DNA from: an uncultured Bacteroidota bacterium
GTDB taxonomy: Bacteria; Bacteroidota; Bacteroidia; Chitinophagales; Chitinophagaceae
NCBI GenBank assembly: GCA_903882805.1
Contig: CAIRYK010000048.1
Span: 43,161-107,160 of the forward strand
Direction of reading: 5' to 3'
DNA: 64,000 nucleotides
The stretch's first letter is position 1; every line of letters begins with the position of its first letter. The notes under the pieces were generated by a model. That model was given only the letters and a program-made list of their open reading frames with translations. It had not been told where the DNA came from and ran no database searches. The position numbers and the translations under genes were made by a program. Shown here piece by piece: positions 54,276-63,827 of this stretch.

Positions 54276-55127
54276 ATGAATCCGGAAACAGAAATAAGCA
54301 ATGTAAATGCAACGGATGAAGAGCTTCTTGCAGACATTAGAAACGTGGCACAGAAAATAGGTAAGAAAACACTACAGCCTTTGGAGTACAAAGATCATGG
54401 TAAGTTTTTCACTTCTTTAATTCTTAGCAGATTTGCTAACTGGAATAAAGCGTTGGAAGCCGCAGGGTTGAAAAAAGTGGTAAAGAACGGAGTGCCCGAT
54501 GAGGAGATAATCGCTGATATGAAGCGTGTAGCAGCTATAGTGAAGAAGGATGTAATTTCGAAAGAAGATTACAGAATGTACGGCGATTTTGGCGTTAGTG
54601 TTATATTTAATAGGTTTGACTCCTGGGAAAAAGCATTAGAAAAGAGCGGATTCAAAAAGTCTTCGGAAAAAGATAAAAAGATTCGCGATTTGATGGAAAA
54701 TCTGGAAGATGTATGGATAAAATTGGGTCGTTCTCCTCGTTTTGTTGAAATACGTATACCATTTTCAAGGTACAATGGCACTCAATATATTGCTACATTC
54801 GGCGGCTGGCATACCTCGCTCGATTTATTTGAGGAATATATTTCATCTGTAAAAGTTGAAACAGAGCAATCTATTGCCGGTAAGCCTGTATTAGAAAATA
54901 ATCACAAAACAGCTAAAAATATTAATCGCCAAACAAGGTTTCATGTTATGAAACGCAGTGGATTTAAGTGTTCTGTATGTAAAAATAACAGCATGACAAA
55001 CCCCGGCGTGACACTTGATGTGGAACATATTGTGGCCTATGAAAAAGGTGGAGAAACAACAGATGAGAATTTATATGTAGTTTGTTCAGAATGCAAGAAA
55101 CAGAAAGAAGGTAATATACAGGCATAG
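54276..55127 (+). CDS. HNH endonuclease with homing-endonuclease-associated repeats
   Basis: The 283-residue protein has three N-terminal helical repeats of about 50-60 residues (ELLADIRNVAQKIGKKTLQP ending FANWNKALEAAGL; EIIADMKRVAAIVKKDVISK ending FDSWEKALEKSGF; and a third ending FGGWHTSLDLFEEY) that match the homing-endonuclease-associated repeat. The HNH domain is at the end: Cys pair CSVC, HIVAYEKGGETTDENLYVVC and a second Cys pair CSEC. It should cut DNA with a metal ion. It lies in an AT-rich patch without an intron or other mobile marker, so it may be a stand-alone or domesticated enzyme. Confidence 0.85.
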   Translation: MNPETEISNVNATDEELLADIRNVAQKIGKKTLQPLEYKDHGKFFTSLILSRFANWNKALEAAGLKKVVKNGVPDEEIIADMKRVAAIVKKDVISKEDYRMYGDFGVSVIFNRFDSWEKALEKSGFKKSSEKDKKIRDLMENLEDVWIKLGRSPRFVEIRIPFSRYNGTQYIATFGGWHTSLDLFEEYISSVKVETEQSIAGKPVLENNHKTAKNINRQTRFHVMKRSGFKCSVCKNNSMTNPGVTLDVEHIVAYEKGGETTDENLYVVCSECKKQKEGNIQA

Positions 55128-55334
55128 AAAGTAATTGATGCGCGTCATTCTATAAAGTTCTAATTTTGCATTTTAGTCAGCAGTTATCGTTGGCATCACA
55201 ATGTTCTTTAAATAGCAGACACACTCTGATTATTTATGATGGGTTATTTTACTGTCGTAGTAGTCAGAGTGTTTTGCATATTTAAAAGAGAATATTAGCT
55301 TGTTAATTGCTGATTGTGCAAATTTTGAATTGAG

Positions 55335-57458
55335 ATGATACAGATGTACCCGGCAAAAGCCGACGAAGCCCTTGAGTTTAATAAAATAGTTGAATTATTA
55401 TTACATAAGTGTCGAACAGACGCGGCACGCGAGAAGGTTGCAAACATAAGATTCCATACGCACAAAGAGCATATGGAGCGCGACCTTAATCAAGCAAACG
55501 AATTTAAAGCCATACTTTCCAGCGCCGATCATTTCCCCAATGACTTTACGCGCAATATGCAGCGTGAATTGAAATTGCTTTCCATTTCTGGCGGCGTATT
55601 GAAGGGAGATGAATTGTTATCATTTAGCTACCTGGCGCTGAATACGAAGGATATTTTGCAGTGGTTTAAAAAGAACAATGATTTGTTTCCAACTCTACGC
55701 GCAATAAGCGAGAGGGTAGTGTACGAGAAAGAAATAGTAGAACTTATTACTACGGTGATTGATGAAAATGGTATTGTGCGCGATACTGCTTCAAAAGAGT
55801 TGATGGCAATACGGTCGGAACTTGGAAAACTGAGGTATGAAACCAGGCGTACTTTCGATAGTGTGTTGAGGAAATTAAATAAATCAGGTTATCTAGCAGA
55901 TATTGGCGAGAGTTTTATGAACGGTCGTCGCACTGCCGCTGTACTTGCGGAGTATAAGCGTATAGTAAAAGGAATACTACATGGCGAGAGCGATACTCAA
56001 AAAACAGTATTCATTGAGCCAGAAGAAACCATTGAGCTAAACAACGAGATATTTTCGCTGGATCGAGCAGAAAGCAAAGAGATACATCGTATACTTGCTC
56101 AGGCTACAAAAGATCTTTCTCGTTTTTCTCCCCAACTCGACACCTATTACCATCTATGCGGCGCTTACGATTTTATAAGAGCGCGCGCTTTGCTGGCTGT
56201 TGATATGAACGCCAACATGCCAAGACTTAGCCCCCATCCGGGTACACAGCTTATTAAGGCTTGCCATCCCTTGCTTTTACTGCGCAACAAGCAAACTAAT
56301 AAACCTACGATTCCCCTCAATATTACGTTGGACCGCCAAAACCGAATCTTAATTATCAGCGGTCCAAATGCAGGTGGCAAGACGGTGTCTATGAAAACGG
56401 TAGGGCTATTGCAGCTCATGGCGCAAGCCGGATTGCTGATACCTGCCGATGAAAACTCTGAAATTGGGGTGTTTAAGCAGATAATGGTGCAGATAGGCGA
56501 TACGCAAAGTATTGAGCATGAATTGAGCACCTATAGCGCACATTTGCAGGATATGAAGAAATTCATGGAGTTTGCCAATGGGAAAACGCTCTTTTTGATT
56601 GATGAGTTAGGCAGCGGCTCTGATCCTAATTTGGGCGGCGCTTTTGCCGAAGCAATTGTTGAGGATCTTGCAAGTAAGCATGCCTTGGGTATCATTACCA
56701 CGCACTACCTTAATCTAAAGGTAATGGCCGGTAAAGTAAGGGGCATTTTTAACGGAGCTATGGCCTTTGACGAAGAGCGACTGGAACCGTTGTACCGATT
56801 GGCGATCGGTAAGCCCGGTAGCTCTTACACCTTTGCCATAGCGCAACGCAGCGGTTTGCCGGAGGCAGTTATCGCCAGGGCGCGGCAACTGACCCAGGTT
56901 GAACATTTTAAGCTGGATAAAATGCTGCACCAGGCCGAACAACAAACTGTAAAACTATCCGATAAGGAGAAGCAGCTGGATAAACTGATAAAAGAATACG
57001 AACTGCTGAAACACAACTACGAGGAACTTACTGACAAGGAGAAACTGAAACAACATCAGGCGACGCTGCGTTTGCAGAATGTTATAAAAAAGGAAGAACT
57101 GGAATACCTGCGCGACACGGAGCGCAAACTAAAACAGATAATACAGGACTGGAAAAAAACGGAGAATAAGCAAGAGGTAATAAATGCTGCAGAGAATGTG
57201 CTTTTCAAGAAAAAGCAAATTCAAGCAAATGTAGCAGCAGCGAGAAAAGCCGATAAAGCCTATGTAGTAACCGGCGCAAAAACCAAAATAGGCGACTTAG
57301 TAAGGCATAAAGTAAACCACCAGATAGGAACGCTAACCGAACTGAAAGATAAGAAAGCTATAGTAAAAATAGGCAACCTACCATTTACAGTAGCTATAGA
57401 CGAATGGGTAGCGGTGAAAAAAAGAGAAGAAAAAGAAATGGCGAAGGCGAGGCAATAG
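55335..57458 (+). CDS. mutS2: MutS2-type ATPase lacking the Smr domain
   Basis: The 707-residue protein has the MutS2 core: EFNKIVELLLHKCRTDAARE at the start, Walker A GPNAGGKT at 343-350, Walker B LFLIDELGSGSDPNLGG around 419-435 and ITTHYLNLKVMAGKV. A coiled-coil follows at about 520-640, then a KOW-like module (IGDLVRHKVNHQIGTLTELK). It stops there; the C-terminal Smr nuclease domain of full-length MutS2 is absent, and the next 100 bases contain no Smr sequence. MutS2 proteins act in recombination control and in rescue of collided ribosomes. Start at the ATG at 55335. Confidence 0.9.
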   Translation: MIQMYPAKADEALEFNKIVELLLHKCRTDAAREKVANIRFHTHKEHMERDLNQANEFKAILSSADHFPNDFTRNMQRELKLLSISGGVLKGDELLSFSYLALNTKDILQWFKKNNDLFPTLRAISERVVYEKEIVELITTVIDENGIVRDTASKELMAIRSELGKLRYETRRTFDSVLRKLNKSGYLADIGESFMNGRRTAAVLAEYKRIVKGILHGESDTQKTVFIEPEETIELNNEIFSLDRAESKEIHRILAQATKDLSRFSPQLDTYYHLCGAYDFIRARALLAVDMNANMPRLSPHPGTQLIKACHPLLLLRNKQTNKPTIPLNITLDRQNRILIISGPNAGGKTVSMKTVGLLQLMAQAGLLIPADENSEIGVFKQIMVQIGDTQSIEHELSTYSAHLQDMKKFMEFANGKTLFLIDELGSGSDPNLGGAFAEAIVEDLASKHALGIITTHYLNLKVMAGKVRGIFNGAMAFDEERLEPLYRLAIGKPGSSYTFAIAQRSGLPEAVIARARQLTQVEHFKLDKMLHQAEQQTVKLSDKEKQLDKLIKEYELLKHNYEELTDKEKLKQHQATLRLQNVIKKEELEYLRDTERKLKQIIQDWKKTENKQEVINAAENVLFKKKQIQANVAAARKADKAYVVTGAKTKIGDLVRHKVNHQIGTLTELKDKKAIVKIGNLPFTVAIDEWVAVKKREEKEMAKARQ

Positions 57459-57465
57459 GCGCCAG

Positions 57466-57567
57466 CTACATGAAAAACAATACATAAATAGCGCCGCACA
57501 AGCACAGTAGAGATGCGGTCATGAGCAGTAAAAAGCGGCCAAGTCTGTTTTTGGGTAAGTTGAGCAT
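57466..57567 (-). CDS. Tiny membrane protein (33 residues)
   Basis: On the minus strand an ATG at 57567 opens a 33-residue frame: a short basic start (MLNLPKNRLGR), then one hydrophobic helix (FLLLMTASLLCLCGAIYVLF) and stop. The positive-inside pattern and single clean helix are typical of small membrane proteins. It lies in the 207-base gap between convergent mutS2 and a lipoprotein gene. No homology could be tested. Confidence 0.4.
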   Translation of the reverse strand: MLNLPKNRLGRFLLLMTASLLCLCGAIYVLFFM

Positions 57568-57610
57568 TGCTGTTCAATTTAGTTTGATTGCAAAATTAAT
57601 CTGAAAAATA

Positions 57611-57654
57611 AAAAATGGCGGTCTTTTTTCGCGAGAAACAGTACCGCCATTTTT
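57611..57654. terminator. Terminator of the lipoprotein gene
   Basis: A perfect 12-bp stem AAAAATGGCGGT/ACCGCCATTTTT (57611-57622 with 57643-57654) with A/T-rich ends works in both directions; it lies 12 bases past the leftward lipoprotein stop. Confidence 0.85.
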
Positions 57655-57665
57655 GTTCACAATTA

Positions 57666-58514
57666 TTATTGCTTTATCGGTTCCTGAACAAGCGTATTGA
57701 AGTTGCGGCTAACAGTTGTAAGCGGGCCGTCTACTTCTTTCCCGGTTTTGTCAATAAGCGTGAGTGTTACTTTACACTTTCCGCTGCCCAGATTTTGAAT
57801 GAATTTTGGCTCCCACTTATCCAGAGTGGCAGTATGTGTTTGTGTTGGTTTGCTTTCGTTGGCAATTTCTGCTTTTACTTTAAAGCTATCGGCGCCCAAC
57901 TGACAATTCCACACGTAATAGTCGAGTAGCAGATTAGTTGTGTCTTTGCCTATATAATCGCCCTTCGGACGGCTATAAAACAGCATAGGCGTTTTGGGCT
58001 CGTCCATTTTTTTAAGATTTCCTTTTTCATCTATTTTGAAATGGTACACTACCGCTGCGCCTTTTGATTTTACAGACTCGTGGTAAGAGCGAGAGAGGAA
58101 TGCCATCAGGTAGTGTTCGGTGTTATTAGCCAGCGTCACTTCGTTTTTTGGTTCATACAGCGCTTTGTAGGGCTGATTGTCTAAAATAAAATGGATGTGC
58201 TGTCCCTGAGCTGAATTGTTGCATAGTTTTGTGCCGTTGTCGGCAGTCTGCATTTTTAATTCGTAATTTTTTACATCGAAAGCAAATACAACTTTAGCAG
58301 AATCTTTACCAACTTTTTCGCCCTTTGCAGATACGGCTAGTGATGCATTAGGGAATTCGGGCGATGGTGTTACGCTCGCTATTGCCACCGGAGGCGGAGC
58401 CGCGGTAACGCTATCGGTTGTGTTATTTTGTTCTTCCTTTGGCGTGCTTTCGCCGCATGATGCTAAAAGCAGTACCGAACCTGCTACAATAACTGGTAAA
58501 ACTATCTTCTTCAT
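57666..58514 (-). CDS. Outer-membrane-type lipoprotein of unknown function
   Basis: The 282-residue protein has a lipoprotein signal (MKKIVLPVIVAGSVLLLASC) with lipobox LASC, followed by an acidic linker (GESTPKEEQNNTTDSVT). The rest is beta-rich and includes GQHIHFILDNQPYKALYEPK, HYLMAFLSRSYHESVKSKGA and KVTLTLIDKTGKEVDGPL. It should be anchored in the envelope. The HIHFILDNQPY segment recalls small periplasmic ligand-binding domains, but no family was assigned with confidence. Confidence 0.75.
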   Translation of the reverse strand: MKKIVLPVIVAGSVLLLASCGESTPKEEQNNTTDSVTAAPPPVAIASVTPSPEFPNASLAVSAKGEKVGKDSAKVVFAFDVKNYELKMQTADNGTKLCNNSAQGQHIHFILDNQPYKALYEPKNEVTLANNTEHYLMAFLSRSYHESVKSKGAAVVYHFKIDEKGNLKKMDEPKTPMLFYSRPKGDYIGKDTTNLLLDYYVWNCQLGADSFKVKAEIANESKPTQTHTATLDKWEPKFIQNLGSGKCKVTLTLIDKTGKEVDGPLTTVSRNFNTLVQEPIKQ

Positions 58515-58680
58515 AATTTGGTATTTCCATCAAAATTAAACTCTTATTTCCAAAAATATAGAATAGATATTTTGATTTGCTAGAAATGGAGCTGGAGCAG
58601 CTGTCCTTGTCGTAGGTATTTCATTATCGGGTAGTTAATGGCGGTCAAGGGGGGGCTCCGATCCTTGCATTTTTCGCAAA

Positions 58681-59214
58681 ATGAACATAAGTTTGAAAAA
58701 TTCCAAATTTAGATATATGCAGCTTACAGAATTTGAATATGCCATTCTCGATAAAATCATTCCCACTCAAACCTTCGAAGATCCGCTGGCTATAAAAACA
58801 GCGCTAAGAAGACTAGTAGATGAGCAGCGTGAAACGCTGATTGCTCAAGGCGCGGCAACTGATGAGAACTTTAAGGCTTTTCATAATACTACTGCCGATA
58901 ACATTTGGCATTTTTTGCGAAGAAATGCTTTTTTTGCCGAGCGTGAAGGTGGGGTGTTTTTCATTACAGAGAAAGGCAGGCAGTTGCGCCAGCAAAAATC
59001 ATTGCAAAACTATATCGACTGGCGAGAGCAACAAACTAAAATTGACGCAGACGTCATGCGCCGCACCCGCGAACAGGGTTATCTGGAAGAAAAGCAAACA
59101 TCTGTAAAAGTTGAGGAGGTAGAGCGTAAAACCAATCGCATGGGCATTATTGCGGCATCAATAATTATTTTGGTTGTTATTGCAATATTATTGCATAAAT
59201 ATGGGGTTTTTTAG
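58681..59214 (+). CDS. Tail-anchored protein of unknown function
   Basis: The 177-residue protein (ATG 58681; a second ATG at 58717 also fits) has a soluble N-terminal part of about 145 residues that looks like a small helical or winged-helix domain (FEYAILDKIIPTQTFEDPLA, NIWHFLRRNAFFAEREGGVF, FITEKGRQLRQQ), a charged segment and a C-terminal transmembrane helix (IIAASIIILVVIAILLHKYG). It is probably tail-anchored in the inner membrane. Its stop overlaps the convergent racemase stop by three bases. Confidence 0.7.
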   Translation: MNISLKNSKFRYMQLTEFEYAILDKIIPTQTFEDPLAIKTALRRLVDEQRETLIAQGAATDENFKAFHNTTADNIWHFLRRNAFFAEREGGVFFITEKGRQLRQQKSLQNYIDWREQQTKIDADVMRRTREQGYLEEKQTSVKVEEVERKTNRMGIIAASIIILVVIAILLHKYGVF

Positions 59215-59903
59215 TCGTTTAGGGCGAAATCTATAGCTGCGTTTGCATGAATGAGCGTTGTGTCGAAAACCGGTACTTTTACATCAGCTTGGGTAATCAA
59301 TAGCGGTATTTCTGTGCAACCCAGAATTATGCCTTCGGCGCCCTTCTGGATGAGGTCATTGATGATCGTCAGATAACGTTGTTTTGTAGGCGCAGTTACA
59401 ATGCCTTTGCCCAGCTCGTAAAAGATGGTTTCGTGAATAAAATCCCGGTCTGTTTCATTCGGTATCAGCGATCTGATACCATAACCGGCCAGTTTATTAG
59501 TATAAAAATCTTTTTCCATTGTTGGCTTAGTGCCAAGGAGTCCTATAGTTTTTAGGCCGCTTTGCACAATTTTCTGCGCTGTTGCGTCGGCAATGTGTAT
59601 AACTGATAGTCCTGTAGTTGCTTCTACTTTGTCGGCGAATAGGTGCATTGTATTGGCGCATATCACTATGCCGTCTGCGCCGCTGTTTTTTAGGTTTACT
59701 GCGGCTGTAGTTAGCATATCGCCTACGCCGTCCATGTCGCCGCTATCGGCCCGGTCTTTTATTTCGGCATAGCTAAACGAATGAATAATACACCGGGCGA
59801 AATGCAAGCCGCCCAATCGCTTATTAATGCCTTCGTTAATATATCTGTAGTAGTCGGCTGTAGATACCCAGCTGATGCCGCCTATGAGTCCGAGGGTTTT
59901 CAT
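59211..59903 (-). CDS. Aspartate/glutamate racemase-family protein
   Basis: The ATG at 59903 (230 residues, MKTLGLIGGISWVSTADYYR) is preferred; the longer frame from 59954 adds 17 unlike residues. The two catalytic Cys lie in VICANTMHLFADKV and IILGCTEIPLLITQ, as in Asp/Glu racemases. Such enzymes interconvert D- and L-forms of acidic amino acids without PLP. Bacterial members are often broad-specificity racemases; the substrate here is not determined. It converges with the preceding gene. Confidence 0.9.
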   Translation of the reverse strand: MKTLGLIGGISWVSTADYYRYINEGINKRLGGLHFARCIIHSFSYAEIKDRADSGDMDGVGDMLTTAAVNLKNSGADGIVICANTMHLFADKVEATTGLSVIHIADATAQKIVQSGLKTIGLLGTKPTMEKDFYTNKLAGYGIRSLIPNETDRDFIHETIFYELGKGIVTAPTKQRYLTIINDLIQKGAEGIILGCTEIPLLITQADVKVPVFDTTLIHANAAIDFALND

Positions 59904-60042
59904 ATGTATGTTAGTGTTGAGAATTTCTTTTTGACCATGCCTGCCTAGTGGCAAGGCCGGTTATGTCTTTCAATTTTTCTACCTTTATAAAAAATACCTC
60001 TGCAATATACAGATTCGGGAGCTTTCTGAAATTGCCGCAATT

Positions 60043-61575
60043 ATGAAAAATACCCTAAAAGATTATCTGCCTGGATTTGTGTTGTTTTTGGCGGCGCTGG
60101 CTATTGGGCTATTTGTATATCAGGATTACGGAATAGGGTGGGATGAGCCTTTGCAACGGCAGCCCGGAGTATATAGCTACGATTATCTTACGGCTGGTAA
60201 ACAGGATTTATTTACTAATCCCACCGACTATCATGGCGCGGGCTTTGAGTTGCCGCTGGTTATGTTAGAGCGTTGGCTCCACCTTAGCGATATGCGGCAG
60301 GTTTACCAAAGGCGGCATATTGTTACCCATTTGTTTTTCCTGATCGGTGTTTTTTCTTTTTATGTGCTCTGTTTCAGATTGTTCCGAAGCCGTGTTTTGG
60401 CGGCGTTGGGTTTTTGTATGTTGCTGTTAGCGCCTCGTTTGTATGCTCATTCGTTTTTCAATAGTAAAGACATTCCTTTTCTTACTGCATTTATTATTGT
60501 GGCTACGCTGTGCCAATATGCTTTTCAGAAAAACAAAACACTGCCATTTCTCGCTTTAGGTATAGCTGCCGGCTATGCCACCGGTATTCGTATTTTAGGG
60601 ATACTTTGGCCGGCATTTATTGGCGCTATGCTTGCCGTTGATTTTTTTAGCGGATACGCTGCTAAAGAACGAAGATGGCAACCTGCAGCGAAAGCCTGTA
60701 TATTCTTGATAGGGTATAGCGCCATGCTGTATAGCGCCTGGCCCTACTTGTGGCGCGATCCGCTGCATCACTTTGCAGACGGCTTTAAAGCTATGCTACA
60801 CTACAACGCCTGGGGGGGCGCAGTAGTGTTTAGAGGCAAACTGATACCGGGCGCGGAGATACCCTGGACTTATTTCCCGGTTTGGTTTAGTATTAGTACC
60901 CCATTGGTATGGCTTGCAATGGGCATTTTGGGTATTGGCTGGCTTTGTCTCGATTTTTTTCGTCGCTCTTTGCCATTTATTACCAATACGCCAGAACGCA
61001 ATTTTGTATTGGCCGCGCTTTGTTTTTTTGCTCCGGTTTTGGCGGTAATTGTGTTTCACTCCGTGATTTACGACGACTGGCGACACCTGTATTTCGTCTA
61101 TCCTGCCTATATATTGCTGGGCTTATATGCGGTAAATAAGCTTTTGCAATCCCGTTTTAAGCCGGCAATTATCGCGCTGTGCAGTGTACAGTTAGGCATT
61201 ACAGCCTATCAAATGGTAAAGCTGCATCCATTTCAGCAAGTGTACTTTAATGAACTCGCGGATCATCGCCCCGAGGCATTGCATAACAATTATGATCTTG
61301 AATACTGGGGATGCGGTTTTAAACAAGCGCTGGAATACCTACTTGCAAAATACCCTGGCGAAATAGCAGTAACGGGTAATGCCGACCCGCTACCTAATAA
61401 CATTATGGGTTTGTCGCCGGCAGATAGAAAGCGAATAAAAGCGGTGCCTATAGACAGCGCTAAGTTTTTTATAACCAATTATCGTATGCATCCACAAGTC
61501 TATCCTTACCCAACATTGGAATATGGTATTAAAGTTGAGGGCAGCACAATTATAGGTATTTATAAATTGCGGTAA
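60043..61575 (+). CDS. Glycosyltransferase family 39-like membrane protein
   Basis: The 510-residue polytopic protein begins MKNTLKDYLPGFVLFLAALA and carries the acidic motif GIGWDEPLQRQPG in the first extracytoplasmic loop. The second loop has HSFFNSKDIPFLTAF, as in ArnT/PMT-type GT-C transferases. About 10-11 helices are visible, with a soluble end (NYDLEYWGCGFKQALEYLLA). It probably uses a lipid-linked sugar to glycosylate a lipid or protein outside the cytoplasm. The acceptor is unknown. Confidence 0.8.
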   Translation: MKNTLKDYLPGFVLFLAALAIGLFVYQDYGIGWDEPLQRQPGVYSYDYLTAGKQDLFTNPTDYHGAGFELPLVMLERWLHLSDMRQVYQRRHIVTHLFFLIGVFSFYVLCFRLFRSRVLAALGFCMLLLAPRLYAHSFFNSKDIPFLTAFIIVATLCQYAFQKNKTLPFLALGIAAGYATGIRILGILWPAFIGAMLAVDFFSGYAAKERRWQPAAKACIFLIGYSAMLYSAWPYLWRDPLHHFADGFKAMLHYNAWGGAVVFRGKLIPGAEIPWTYFPVWFSISTPLVWLAMGILGIGWLCLDFFRRSLPFITNTPERNFVLAALCFFAPVLAVIVFHSVIYDDWRHLYFVYPAYILLGLYAVNKLLQSRFKPAIIALCSVQLGITAYQMVKLHPFQQVYFNELADHRPEALHNNYDLEYWGCGFKQALEYLLAKYPGEIAVTGNADPLPNNIMGLSPADRKRIKAVPIDSAKFFITNYRMHPQVYPYPTLEYGIKVEGSTIIGIYKLR

Positions 61576-61577
61576 AA

Positions 61578-61614
61578 AAAGCATCCAGTTTGTTAGTTAC
61601 AAACAGGATGCTTT
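61578..61614. terminator. Rho-independent terminator
   Basis: Outer stem AAAGCATCC/GGATGCTTT (61578-61586 with 61606-61614) and inner stem GTTTGT/ACAAAC form one long hairpin directly after the GT39 gene stop. Confidence 0.85.
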
Positions 61615-61666
61615 GTGCTTTGTTTAATAAACGTATGCTAAATTATTGAAAATCAATATTTTGCAA

Positions 61667-63127
61667 TCAATTATTGTTTGGTATACGTTTTAATGTTTCG
61701 AGCAAATAAGCCCAGAATTTCTGAACAGAAGATATTTGCACGCGCTCGTCGGGCGAGTGAGCTCCGGTAATGTTTGGGCCAAAGGAAATCATTTGTATAT
61801 CCGGATAATTAGTACCTAAAATTCCGCATTCCAGTCCGGCGTGCACGGCATTTACATGCGCATGACCGCTGTGCATTTCTTCGTACAGGTTGGCCATGAG
61901 TTTTACGATAGGCGCATCAGGTTTTGGCGCCCAGCCAGGGTAAATGCCGCTATATTCAAGCGTGGCTCCCATAAGTTCGAATGCGCCGGCTATTGCAGAT
62001 TTGAGGTCGTATTTTTCACTATCTACCGAACTGCGGGTGAGGCATTGCACGCTGTAGGCGCCATTGGCAACCACTACGCGGGCCAGATTGTTGGAGCTTT
62101 GTACAAGCCCAGCAATATCCGGGCTCATACGATATATGCCATTGGGGCAGGCATAGAGCGCGCGCAGAAGTTTGTACTGAAAAGTTGCATCCATTACGCT
62201 ATCGGGCATAGATGACGGCTCTATACTGATGGATAGTTTTGGGTCGGTGGTTTGATATTCCTCTTTTAGCGTGGCAGCCAGTTGGGCTACAGCTTCCTGA
62301 ACTTTTCCTGCAGCATCGGCGTTACAAACAATTACAGCCACCGACTCGCGGGGGATAGCGTTGCGCAAACTGCCTCCGCTAATGCTGGCAATACTTATTG
62401 TATATGATTCGGTAAGTGTATGCAATATTCTGTTCATCAGCTTATTAGCATTAGCTTTGCCTAAGTGAATATCTGCTCCCGAATGGCCGCCAGTAAGCCC
62501 TTTTACCGATATGGTAAAAGCAGTACCTGCTGTAGGTGCAGCGGCAGGGTATGAGCCAGTTGCGGTAACGTCTATGCCTCCGGCGCAACCTATCGTCAGC
62601 TCATTATCGGCTTCGGTGTCCAGATTCAGCATTATTTTGCCATCCAGCAATCCGCCTTTCAGCGATAATGCGCCGGTCATGCCGGTTTCTTCGTCAATGG
62701 TAAACAGCGCCTCTAAAGCAGGATGCGCAATATCTGTACTTGCCAGCAACGACATAATAGTAGCCACACCTATACCATTGTCGGCGCCCAGTGTAGTGCC
62801 CTTGGCGCGCACCCAATCGCCGTCTACAAGCATTTCTATACCTTGTTTGTCGAAGTCGAAAACCGTTTCGCTGTTTTTCTGGTGCACCATATCCAGATGG
62901 CTTTGCAGCACGATTGTTTGGCGGCCTTCCATGCCATCCGTTGCAGGCTTTTTAATGATAACATTACCCATCTCGTCTACATAGGTTGGCAGTTGCAGAC
63001 TTTCGCCAAACGCCTTAATAAAGGCAATTACTCTTTCTTCTTTTTTCGAAGGTCTTGGCACCGCATTCAGATCTGCAAAATGATTCCACAAAGCAGATGG
63101 CTCCAGACTTCTTATTTGTTCATTCAT
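61667..63127 (-). CDS. pepD: Aminoacyl-histidine dipeptidase (PepD)
   Basis: The ATG at 63127 (486 residues, MNEQIRSLEPSALWNHFADL) matches the family; an ATG at 63142 would add five residues. The M20 metallopeptidase motifs are VLQSHLDMVHQK (metal site), GTTLGADNGIGVA (metal Asp), TIDEETGMTGA (catalytic Glu) and the late ligand in FGPNITGAHSPDERV. It cleaves Xaa-His dipeptides such as carnosine with two metal ions, in the cytoplasm. A single gene with a normal length. Confidence 0.93.
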   Translation of the reverse strand: MNEQIRSLEPSALWNHFADLNAVPRPSKKEERVIAFIKAFGESLQLPTYVDEMGNVIIKKPATDGMEGRQTIVLQSHLDMVHQKNSETVFDFDKQGIEMLVDGDWVRAKGTTLGADNGIGVATIMSLLASTDIAHPALEALFTIDEETGMTGALSLKGGLLDGKIMLNLDTEADNELTIGCAGGIDVTATGSYPAAAPTAGTAFTISVKGLTGGHSGADIHLGKANANKLMNRILHTLTESYTISIASISGGSLRNAIPRESVAVIVCNADAAGKVQEAVAQLAATLKEEYQTTDPKLSISIEPSSMPDSVMDATFQYKLLRALYACPNGIYRMSPDIAGLVQSSNNLARVVVANGAYSVQCLTRSSVDSEKYDLKSAIAGAFELMGATLEYSGIYPGWAPKPDAPIVKLMANLYEEMHSGHAHVNAVHAGLECGILGTNYPDIQMISFGPNITGAHSPDERVQISSVQKFWAYLLETLKRIPNNN

Positions 63128-63286
63128 GTTATTCAATTTCACTACTAAAGTAAGGATAATTACATTTTAGGGCGTTGTAAAATTTCCCTATAATTTGTTT
63201 GGCTATATAAGGTAGTTAATAGCCTCAACGCTACTGCACATATCAATGAAATGCAATAAATTGCAGTGGCCCTAAATTAGTTGTCA

Positions 63287-63748
63287 ATGATTATCGCTAT
63301 TACTAAACATCTTACAGATGAACAATTACGAGAGGTAAATGCCCTATGGGATACGGAATACCAGCAAACCCTTAACGGTCGCTTTCCAAAACTATTGGAC
63401 GGTGTGGACGACTATTGCCACTACCTCGTGGAGCGGCAGGGTAGGGTAGTGGCATGGGCAGTGCATTTCAATAAAGACGAAGAAGTGCGGTTTTCGATAA
63501 TTGTGTCAGCCGACCAGCAGGGCAACGGCATAGGCAAACTACTGATAGACCAACTAAAGAAAGACCTCCAGTGTTTTTATGGTTGGGTTGTAGATAACAA
63601 TTATCACCTAAAAGCCGACGGAACCTTTTACCAATCGCCGCTGCAGTTTTATATTAAGCAAGGATTTGAAGTACTGCACGACCAGCGAATAGATAACGAA
63701 ATGCTCAACGCGGTAAAGGTGAGGTGGGTACGTGGAGAATTACAATAG
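63287..63748 (+). CDS. GNAT-family N-acetyltransferase
   Basis: The ATG at 63287 (153 residues) is preferred over a TTG at 63281. The acetyl-CoA motif is visible as VSADQQGNGIGKLLIDQLKK at about 77-97, preceded by the beta strand VRFSIIV and followed by YQSPLQFYIKQGFEVL near the end. The substrate cannot be predicted. It is a single gene, 79 bases before tRNA-Ser. Confidence 0.85.
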   Translation: MIIAITKHLTDEQLREVNALWDTEYQQTLNGRFPKLLDGVDDYCHYLVERQGRVVAWAVHFNKDEEVRFSIIVSADQQGNGIGKLLIDQLKKDLQCFYGWVVDNNYHLKADGTFYQSPLQFYIKQGFEVLHDQRIDNEMLNAVKVRWVRGELQ

Positions 63749-63827
63749 CAATAGCGCTGAAAATATGGGGCTATTGCACTACATTTGCAATCTGTAAAAA
63801 TGACGGCAACGTTATGCCTACGGTAAT

